DNA from: G965220305 sp965220305
GTDB taxonomy: Bacteria; Chloroflexota; Dehalococcoidia; Lucifugimonadales; UBA3495
Length of the DNA stretch: 64,000 nt
Reading direction: 5' to 3'
Assembly (NCBI GenBank): GCA_965220305.1
Contig: OZ244817.1
Coordinates: forward strand, 1,612,001-1,676,000
The translations under genes and the position numbers were made by a program. The notes below the pieces were generated by a model. It ran no database searches. It was not told the origin of the DNA and was given only the letters and a program-made list of their open reading frames with translations. Each line of letters begins with the position of its first letter. The stretch's first letter is position 1. Below, piece by piece: positions 25,789-32,464 of this stretch.

Positions 25789-26781
25789 CTACAGCACGTG
25801 GTAGAGCAGCCGGTGGTCCCGCAGCACGTCCTGGGCGAAGTCGTTCTCCACGTCCCGCCAGACGGAATGGATATGGTTGGCGCCGTTCTGGATGTTGTCA
25901 AACTCCACTATGAAGTTGCCGCCGTGGATGCGGTAGTAATGGTCCCGGCTGCGGTCCAACGCGCCGGCCCACACCAACCGGAAGTGGTCAAAACCCTCCC
26001 GGCGCAGGTCATCCAGCCGCGTCTGGGCCACTTCGGGCCGCAACTGGGTCACGTAGTCGGTAAGCAGCGCCAGCAGTATTTCCTTCTGGGCGCCGTTCAT
26101 ATCCCGGCCCGCCAGGCCCTCCTCGTCGTGGAGGGCGTGTTTACTGGAGTTGTAGGAGAGGATGTCCCAGGGGGCCTTGTCGTGGATGAGGGCCTTGGAG
26201 CGTTGCCCGGCGTCCAGGCTGCCCGCCAACTCGATGGCGATGTCCTCCCGCTTGCCCAACAGCCGCAGACCCTGCTTGGGGCCCTTGCGGACCTCCGCTG
26301 GGTTGGCGCCAAAGAAGAAGGGTGTAACCGCAATCACCCGGTCACCCCAGATGCTGTAGTGCAGGGAAAGGTGGTGCCCCTCCACCCGCCAACCCCAGGG
26401 GCCGTCGCCGCCGGGTTCGCCGAATACGGTCCAATAGTACAACCCCGGGTCTCGGACGAAGGTTACGTGGCCTTCTTCCTCCTCCAGGGGACCAAGGACA
26501 AGCTCGTGGTCGATGATGCCCTTGGCCTTCTCGTGGGCTTCCTGGTGCAGGCCGGTGCTCATCAGGGTGTAGGCCAGTTCCCGCTGCGAGGCGTCCATAT
26601 CCCGCAGGGGCAACCCGTGGCGGTTCAGGGGCGGGTAGTACCAGAATATCCGCTCGCCGTCCATATAGTGGAAGGCGCCCTTGGCCTTCTGCTCGGGAGA
26701 GAGGCTCGCCAGCCACTTGCCGGCGGCCTCCGTCATTTGGGCTGCTGCTTGGGGATGTGCGTGCTCGTGATTTTCCGCCAT
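25789..26781 (-). CDS. DUF3500 family protein
   Basis: 330 residues; start at the ATG preceded by AAGGAGGTG. Matches the DUF3500 layout: WLASLSPEQ, W-YYPP, RHGLPLRDM, LMSTGLHQEA, YYWTVFGEP, WGWRVEGHHLSLHYSI and GNFIVEFDN at the end. Function unknown. His-rich N-terminus (HEHAH) but no secretion signal. Confidence 0.85.
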   Translation of the reverse strand: MAENHEHAHPQAAAQMTEAAGKWLASLSPEQKAKGAFHYMDGERIFWYYPPLNRHGLPLRDMDASQRELAYTLMSTGLHQEAHEKAKGIIDHELVLGPLEEEEGHVTFVRDPGLYYWTVFGEPGGDGPWGWRVEGHHLSLHYSIWGDRVIAVTPFFFGANPAEVRKGPKQGLRLLGKREDIAIELAGSLDAGQRSKALIHDKAPWDILSYNSSKHALHDEEGLAGRDMNGAQKEILLALLTDYVTQLRPEVAQTRLDDLRREGFDHFRLVWAGALDRSRDHYYRIHGGNFIVEFDNIQNGANHIHSVWRDVENDFAQDVLRDHRLLYHVL

Positions 26782-27206
26782 ATTGCCACCTCCTTTTAAT
26801 CGGCCCGGCCCTGCCGCAATGTAGGGTGGTGGCATCTCGGCAGGGCCGGGGGCTTGGCCTGTGGGCCGCCTAAAGAGCACTCGCCTGGGGCGACCCATTC
26901 CGGGCCCGGATTGCCCCGAGTTTATTAGGGAGCGGCAGGGGCTGTCAACCGGGGGTGGGGATGCGCAGGGTCTTTCGATTCTCCAGGTAGAGACCAGCTC
27001 GGCCCGACGGGCAATTACCACCCCCCACCGTCATTACGGCGCAGAACCGAATCCAGGAGTGGGGGGCATGTGCCGGCGGAAGGGCCGGCCTGCCTGGGCT
27101 GACTCCCCGCTGGTCTGGGCGCCCAGTCGCGCCCCCCTACGGGTGTCTGCCCTGTTAAAAGGAGAAACCGGCCTATGCTATGGGGAAGGCTGGGATGAGA
27201 GGGGCG
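26782..27206. other. Intergenic region with hairpin repeat
   Basis: Holds hairpin copy F, a CAGGGTCTTTCGATTCTCC word (about 26967) and a fragment of the dispersed GTCATTACGGC/GGAATC repeat near 27030-27060. No gene supported. Confidence 0.55.
26804..26880 (+). repeat. Covarying-stem hairpin repeat, copy F (loop type 2)
   Basis: Stem CCCGGCCCTGCCG (26804-26816) pairs exactly with 26838-26850; loop holds GGGTGGTGG and ATCT as in copy E; tail GGCTTGGCCTGTGGGCC then GCCTAAAGAG. Confidence 0.75.
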
Positions 27207-28205
27207 TTACCCCTCAGCCAGGACTTGCTGAAGGGCTTCTTCCAATTCCACCAGGGTGACGAACCCCTCAAACTTATGCTGGATACGTCCCTCCGGGTTG
27301 AGCACAAAGGTCCAGGACTCGTTCAACCAATCGTCCAACCCGGTCAGTCCCCACTCGTGGACCGCCGGGGCCAGGTTGGCTTTGCTCAGGTCTCCCTGGA
27401 TTTCCTGGGGGTTGTCGTAGATTTCCACGTGGATGAAGTTGGCCTGCTCCGGGTAGGCGGCCCTCAGTTCGGAGACCGTATCCACCTGGGGCCCGCAGGT
27501 GGGGCTGGTGCAAAAGGCGGGAGAGGCAAAGGCAATGACGGCAGGCTTCCCCCCGCCGATGGCGTCGGCCACCGACACCTGATAAAGCTCCGGGTCGGGG
27601 GTGTAGTCGGTGGTCAATTCCTCGACGCCGCCCACATTCCCCAGGGTCTTGGTCTGGCTTCTGGGGGGAACGGTCCCAATGTCGGGTATTGAGGTCTCCT
27701 GGTGCACCTCGACCACGGCCACGCCATAGGCGGCAAAGTCTCCATCGGCGGCGGAGACCTCCAGACGCCACTGCCCCGGGCGGTCGAAGGTCAACTCGGT
27801 AGTGTAGGCCCCCCGAATGCCGTAGGGCCACAGGTGGAAGCGGGCCTGCTTGGTCTCCCCGGAAATCCCCCCAGCTCCCCCTTGCGAAAGGGTGGAATTG
27901 GGGGGATTTCCCAGGAAGCTGGTGGTCACCGTGGCTTCCGGCGCTTTGATTATGGCCTTGGGGCCTTCCAACAGAAATGAGACCCGCTGCGGCCCGACCC
28001 GCAACAACCGGGTAGCCAGGATGGGCCGGACGTTTTCCTCCGGCTCGACGGTTGTTGCCTCGGAGGAAGCCGCAGCCGGGACGGCGGTGGGCAGGCTGGT
28101 TGGGACCGGCGCGGCGGCCTCGTTGCAAGCGACGGCGGCCAGGAGCAGGACCAGGGCCAGGGGCAGCCATGCCAGGGCGGAGCGTCCCGCCAGCAGCCTG
28201 CCCAT
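27207..28205 (-). CDS. Thioredoxin-fold lipoprotein
   Basis: 332 residues. Lipoprotein signal with Cys27 (AVACNE), Thr/Pro/Ala linker, a beta-rich middle domain, and a thioredoxin-like domain from about residue 215 with a CX4C pair (Cys232, Cys237 in FCTSPTCGPQ). Probably an extracytoplasmic redox or metal-chaperone protein. ATG overlaps the stop of the upstream thioredoxin gene (TAATG), so they are co-translated. Residues 99-117 are encoded by an inserted inverted repeat (27861-27911), absent in sense from a normal domain. Confidence 0.75.
   Translation of the reverse strand: MGRLLAGRSALAWLPLALVLLLAAVACNEAAAPVPTSLPTAVPAAASSEATTVEPEENVRPILATRLLRVGPQRVSFLLEGPKAIIKAPEATVTTSFLGNPPNSTLSQGGAGGISGETKQARFHLWPYGIRGAYTTELTFDRPGQWRLEVSAADGDFAAYGVAVVEVHQETSIPDIGTVPPRSQTKTLGNVGGVEELTTDYTPDPELYQVSVADAIGGGKPAVIAFASPAFCTSPTCGPQVDTVSELRAAYPEQANFIHVEIYDNPQEIQGDLSKANLAPAVHEWGLTGLDDWLNESWTFVLNPEGRIQHKFEGFVTLVELEEALQQVLAEG
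27861..27911. repeat. Inverted repeat inserted in frame within the thioredoxin-fold lipoprotein gene
   Basis: Ends GGAAATCCCCCC and GGGGGGATTTCC are perfect complements; the inner CTCCCCCTT/AAAGGGTGG arms pair partly. A related CCCCTTTG...AAAGG...GGGGGGATTCCCC block lies at 39590-39640. Confidence 0.7.
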
Positions 28206-29575
28206 TAGATTCCTTCCTCGTACACGCCGAAGGTGAAGGCAAATATGCCGAAGTCCTGAGAATTGGAACTCATGCGCAGCACTTCCTCCTGAACATAGGC
28301 CGGGTTTTTGACCAGGGCGTAGAGGCGAGGTTCATCGACCAGGATGTAGCTCTCGCCATCGGCCCCGATAATTACATCGTCCCCCTTGTTGGCTTCGGTC
28401 AGGTACTCGCCGTCCACGGTGAGGCGGACCTTGTAAGGCTCTCCCGACTCCGAGGTCAGCACCAAGTTGACGCTTTTGGCCGAGTACTTGAGGTCGATGT
28501 AGTCCTCGAAATCGCTGGTATCCCGGGCGTGCTTGGCGCGTTCCGCCTCGATGAGCCAGGGGCCGCTGAAATATATCTTGTCGGGGAGCAGTTCATCCGG
28601 GACCGTAAAGTCGATGACGGTGTCCTTGCTTTGGTAGTATTCCTGCTGCACCACGTAGGGATGCCTTCCGTAGAGCACGGCGGAGTAGTTCCGCTCGTAC
28701 CCGGCGTAAAGCTCGGGAGTAACATCATCGAAGAAACGGTTAAACCCCTGGGCGGTTTCCTGGTCTTTGGGCATTTCCAGTCCCTGGGTGGCAACGTCGG
28801 CCCCGGTCTCGAAGAGCAGCTCCAGTATCTTCTCTTCGGTCTGGGCGTACTTTCCCTCGCCGAAGTGGGTATAGCGGACCACCCCGTTCCGGTCGATGAG
28901 GTATTTGGCCGGCCAGTAGCGGTTATTGTAATTGCGCCAGGTTACGAAGTCGTTGTCCTGGGCCACCGGCCAGACGATGCTGTGCTCCTGAGTGGCCTGG
29001 ACCACGTTGTCGTAGTCCTTCTCGAACTCGAACTCCGGGGTATGGATGCCCAGGATTACCAGCCCGTCGTCGGCGTAGCGGGCGTGCCACTCCCGAAGGT
29101 AGGGGAAGGTACGGATGCAGTTGACGCAGGTATACGTCCAGAAGTCAACCAGCACCACCTTGCCCCGCAGGTCGGCGACAGTCAGGGGTTCGCTGTTTAT
29201 CCAGTTGTCTATACCCTCCACCTCGGCGGCCAGGGGCCCGTCCGCCGGGTTGTGGGGGACCGGGACGGCCTCGGCCACGACGGGCGCATCGGTTGGGGCC
29301 GGGCCTGTCTCCGACGCCGGGGCGTTGCCATCCGAGGCTGGGGCCTTGGTCTCCATCTGTGGGGCCTCCGGCGCTGCGGCAGCGGGTTCGGGGGCCGTGG
29401 TGGGGGTCTCCTCCGCCAGGGTAGACGCCGGAGCAGCCCCGGATGTAACATTTCCTTCACTCGGCCCACCCGAGCCAGACCCGGAACTGGTGGCACATCC
29501 GATAACCAACAGCATGGCTGCTGCGGGAATAAACACCCAGGTGAGAAGCCGACTAAAAGTCCAGCGCTGCAACAT
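28205..29575 (-). CDS. Thioredoxin/DipZ-type lipoprotein
   Basis: 456 residues from the ATG that follows GGAGGGC. Lipobox Cys27 (LLVIGCA), about 80 residues of Ala/Pro/Thr linker, a redoxin domain with DFWTYTCVNCIRTFPYL (Cys150, Cys153 CXXC) and PAKYLID, then the C-terminal beta domain seen in DipZ proteins (FSGPWLIEAERAKHA, VNLVLTSE). It should be anchored outside the membrane and reduce or form disulfides; electron source unknown, no CcdA gene in the window. Confidence 0.82.
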   Translation of the reverse strand: MLQRWTFSRLLTWVFIPAAAMLLVIGCATSSGSGSGGPSEGNVTSGAAPASTLAEETPTTAPEPAAAAPEAPQMETKAPASDGNAPASETGPAPTDAPVVAEAVPVPHNPADGPLAAEVEGIDNWINSEPLTVADLRGKVVLVDFWTYTCVNCIRTFPYLREWHARYADDGLVILGIHTPEFEFEKDYDNVVQATQEHSIVWPVAQDNDFVTWRNYNNRYWPAKYLIDRNGVVRYTHFGEGKYAQTEEKILELLFETGADVATQGLEMPKDQETAQGFNRFFDDVTPELYAGYERNYSAVLYGRHPYVVQQEYYQSKDTVIDFTVPDELLPDKIYFSGPWLIEAERAKHARDTSDFEDYIDLKYSAKSVNLVLTSESGEPYKVRLTVDGEYLTEANKGDDVIIGADGESYILVDEPRLYALVKNPAYVQEEVLRMSSNSQDFGIFAFTFGVYEEGI

Positions 29576-29632
29576 CAAGCCCTCCGCATTTTAACTGTAG
29601 TCTACACCGGGGCGGCCCGTCTTTATCTTATC

Positions 29633-29705
29633 TGCCCCTACCGCCGCAGGGTTACTTGTCTTAACGGCGCTAGGGGCAGGGGTCTTGCGCTGCGGCCCGC
29701 CTGGT
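29633..29705 (+). repeat. Covarying-stem hairpin repeat, copy C (loop type 1)
   Basis: Stem TGCCCCTA / TAGGGGCA (29633-29640 with 29671-29678), inner CGCCG pairs with CGGCG, loop GGGTTACTTGTCTTAA, tail GGTCTTGCGCTGCGGCC then GCCTGG. Confidence 0.75.
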
Positions 29706-29840
29706 CGAGTCGGGAGAAAAGTCACCCTCTTACCCTTACTTACGGTGTTTTTCGCCGTTCAGATGCACGGGCTACGAGCGATAAACGGGTGGGTATGTCG
29801 GTATTATGTTACCTGTGATAAACTCGGAAGACCGGCTGCG

Positions 29841-29914
29841 CTTTAGGCGGCCCGCAGGCCAAGACCCGGCTCAGCCGCCCGCAGTTGAGACAAGTAACCT
29901 TGCGGTGGGCGGCT
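29841..29914 (-). repeat. Covarying-stem hairpin repeat, copy D (loop type 1)
   Basis: Read on the minus strand: stem AGCCGCCC / GGGCGGCT, loop CAAGGTTACTTGTCTCAA, tail GGTCTTGGCCTGCGGGCC then GCCTAAAG. Confidence 0.75.
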
Positions 29915-29955
29915 GCGCTTAGATAATAGGCCCGCGCTAACTCAGGAGGAACAGC

Positions 29956-30909
29956 TTGCAAGACACCGCATCTCCCACTCTGGTAGCCCGGCGAATAATT
30001 GACAACGTTTCCCGGGTAATTGTAGGCAAGGTGCCAGTAATCGAGCAAGCATTGGCTACTCTGATGGCCCAGGGCCACGTGCTGGTGGAGGATGTGCCCG
30101 GGGTGGGCAAGACCATGCTGGCCAAGAGCCTGGCAACCTCCATCGGTTGCAGCTTCAAACGTATCCAGTTCACGCCGGACCTGCTGCCCAGCGACGTTAC
30201 CGGCATCTCGGTTTACAACCAGCAGAGCGGCGAGTTCCAGTTCCGCGAGGGGCCCATCATGGCCCAGGTGGTGTTGGCCGACGAGATAAATCGGGCCACC
30301 CCCAAGACCCAGTCGGCGCTGTTGGAGGCGATGGAGGAAGACCAGGTCACGGTGGACGGCGTCACCTATCCCTTGGAGCCGCCCTTCCTGGTCATGGCCA
30401 CCCAGAACCCCATCGAGTACGAGGGCACCTTCCCCCTGCCGGAAGCCCAGTTGGACCGCTTTCTGATGCGCATCAGCCTGGGCTACCCGGCCTTCGCCGA
30501 GGAGCTCTCTATCATAGAGCACCAGGAACAGACCCACCCCATTGAAAGCCTGGAGGCAGTGGCCGCTCCCCAGGACATGATCAACCTGCAGGACGCAGCC
30601 AAGGCAGTCTACGTCGACCAGTTGGTGCGCCATTATATTGTCAGCATAATCGACGCCAGCCGCTCCCACCGGGATATATCCCTGGGGGCCTCGCCCCGGG
30701 CCTCGCTGGGGCTGTTCCGGGCCGCCCGGGCCCTGGCGTTGGTGCGCGACCGCGACTTTGTAATGCCCGACGACGTGAAGATGTTGGCCCCCTCGGTCAT
30801 CGCCCATCGCATCGTGTTGTCCCCCTCGGCCCGGATGCGGGGCATCCAGGCCCCGGACGTGATAAACGAGCTAATCAACACCGTTCCCGTTCCCGGGGCC
30901 ACCCGCTGA
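29956..30909 (+). CDS. MoxR-type AAA+ ATPase
   Basis: 317 residues from a TTG with AGGAGG nine bases upstream. Walker A GVGKT, Walker B VVLADEINRA, sensor 1 ATQNP and the LPEAQLDRF arginine-finger region are intact. MoxR ATPases act as chaperones with a DUF58/VWA partner; here the next two genes are DUF58 and a transglutaminase, the standard set. Confidence 0.92.
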   Translation: MQDTASPTLVARRIIDNVSRVIVGKVPVIEQALATLMAQGHVLVEDVPGVGKTMLAKSLATSIGCSFKRIQFTPDLLPSDVTGISVYNQQSGEFQFREGPIMAQVVLADEINRATPKTQSALLEAMEEDQVTVDGVTYPLEPPFLVMATQNPIEYEGTFPLPEAQLDRFLMRISLGYPAFAEELSIIEHQEQTHPIESLEAVAAPQDMINLQDAAKAVYVDQLVRHYIVSIIDASRSHRDISLGASPRASLGLFRAARALALVRDRDFVMPDDVKMLAPSVIAHRIVLSPSARMRGIQAPDVINELINTVPVPGATR

Positions 30910-30926
30910 CAAAAGATTAAATAAAA

Positions 30927-30999
30927 GGGCGCACACGCAAGGTTACTTGTCTCAACGGCGCGCCCCTTTGGGTCTTGGGCTGCGGCCCGCCTAAAGAGG
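30927..30999 (+). repeat. Covarying-stem hairpin repeat, copy B (loop type 1)
   Basis: Stem GGGCGC / GCGCCC (30927-30932 with 30960-30965), loop CAAGGTTACTTGTCTCAA, tail GGTCTTGGGCTGCGGCC then GCCTAAAGAGG. Sits between moxR and the DUF58 gene. Confidence 0.78.
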
Positions 31000-31057
31000 C
31001 CGGGGTTGGCCGCCACCGGGCTGCCTTCCATTAAATATATTGGGAATAATTGCAGGG

Positions 31058-32416
31058 ATGCAGGACGTGAACCAGCGCGGAACCGGAATACACTTCAACA
31101 GGCGAGCAATAGGAATTCTAGTTCTATTGGCCGTGGTCGTCTTCTACGCCATCGCCACGGGATTTCCTTTCTTCTACCGACTGCTCTACGTCATAGTCGC
31201 GGTGCTGGCCATTGGCTTTGTCTGGTCCTGGGTCAGCCTCCGGGGTATAGACGTAAGGCTGCAACGCCTGGCTACCCGCGGACAGGTGGGCGCTTACCTG
31301 GAAGGCGACATGCGGATAATCAACCGCAACCGTCTGCCCAAGTCCTGGTTGGAGGTCACGGAAGTTTCGGACCTGCCGGGTTACGCCGGTGGCCGGGGTG
31401 TGGGGCTGGTGCGGGACCAGGTCCGCGCCTGGCGGGTGGAAACTTACCTGAGCCGCCGGGGTATATTTCAGACGGGACAGGTGCAGGTGACCAGCCAGGA
31501 CCCCTTCGGGATGTTCCGGTTGAGCCGCCGCTTCCTGGAACCCCAGCAGTACATTGTCCTGCCGGACACCGAACCGCTGCCCGACCTGCCCTCCCGCTTC
31601 GCCAACCTGCCCAGCGACAGCCGGGTCAACCGCCGGTCCGACCACATCACTCCCGACTCCTCCACGGTGCGGGAATACAGCTACGGCGACAGCTTCCGGC
31701 GCATCCATTGGCCCTACACCGCCCGTATGAACACGCTGATGGTGAAAGAGTTCGATATGGGCATTTCCGCCGCAGCCTGGGTGCTCCTGGACATGCAACG
31801 GGGCGTCCACGTGGGGGAGGAGGAGGGCAATACCGAGGAACTGGGCGTGAAGGTGGCGGCGTCCATTGTCACCCGGTTGCTGGACATGTCCATGCCGGTG
31901 GGACTGGCTACCGACGGCGACAATACCCACGTGCTACGACCGGACAGCAGCCCCTCCCAGTTAGGACGGCTGATGGAATCCCTGGCGGTGGTGCGCGCCC
32001 TGGGCAATACCACCCTGGAGCGTTTCATCTATGACCTGCGGCCCCAGTTGAGCCGGTTCAACACCCTCACCGTGATTACCCCCTCCCGCCGCACCGAATG
32101 GATACCTTCCCTCGGTGTTCTGCGGCGTCAGGGGGTGAACGTTTCGGTGGTCTACATCGACGCCGACAGCTTTGACCAACGCAACGAGAGCCACGGCCCC
32201 CTGGAATTCCTGGCTTTGAACGAAGTCCCCACCTACCTGGTGCAAAGGGGGCAGTCCATCAACGAAGCCCTGAAAACTCCTTCTGAGCTTCCGGCCCACC
32301 CAACCATGCAGAACGATAACGCCCCGGCAGTCGCCGGCGCTCCGGAGGACCCCGACGCGGCCTTGAGCTTCCGGCCCACCCAACCATCCTGCCCGGGCGA
32401 TGGGAGGCAGGGTTGA
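31058..32416 (+). CDS. DUF58 domain protein
   Basis: About 452 residues; the start is uncertain (TTG at 31040 or ATG at 31058, neither with a good ribosome site). Two N-terminal membrane segments (IGILVLLAVVVFYAIATGFPFFY, LLYVIVAVLAIGFVWSWV) are followed by a beta domain and DUF58 proper with VREYSYGDSFRRIHWPYTARMNTLMVKEFD. Such proteins work with MoxR and transglutaminases in cell-envelope processes. The C-terminal 45 residues hold two copies of a GCTTCCGGCCCACCCAACC word, read in different frames, so the tail was probably built by repeat insertion. Confidence 0.86.
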   Translation: MQDVNQRGTGIHFNRRAIGILVLLAVVVFYAIATGFPFFYRLLYVIVAVLAIGFVWSWVSLRGIDVRLQRLATRGQVGAYLEGDMRIINRNRLPKSWLEVTEVSDLPGYAGGRGVGLVRDQVRAWRVETYLSRRGIFQTGQVQVTSQDPFGMFRLSRRFLEPQQYIVLPDTEPLPDLPSRFANLPSDSRVNRRSDHITPDSSTVREYSYGDSFRRIHWPYTARMNTLMVKEFDMGISAAAWVLLDMQRGVHVGEEEGNTEELGVKVAASIVTRLLDMSMPVGLATDGDNTHVLRPDSSPSQLGRLMESLAVVRALGNTTLERFIYDLRPQLSRFNTLTVITPSRRTEWIPSLGVLRRQGVNVSVVYIDADSFDQRNESHGPLEFLALNEVPTYLVQRGQSINEALKTPSELPAHPTMQNDNAPAVAGAPEDPDAALSFRPTQPSCPGDGRQG

Positions 32417-32464
32417 AGACGGACAGGGCGGCGGGCCTTTGGGCGAGGAGGTGACCAGGTAACC

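Larger units (their letters stand above)
29579..29955. other. Divergent intergenic region with two hairpin repeats
   Basis: Separates the thioredoxin genes from the moxR operon. Hairpin copies C (29633-29705, + strand) and D (29841-29914, - strand) face each other across it. No gene. Confidence 0.6.

Noticed and set aside
28052..29818. 588-residue plus-strand frame opposite both thioredoxin genes
   Set aside because: The minus strand has lipoboxes, CXXC and family motifs in two coupled genes; the plus frame does not.
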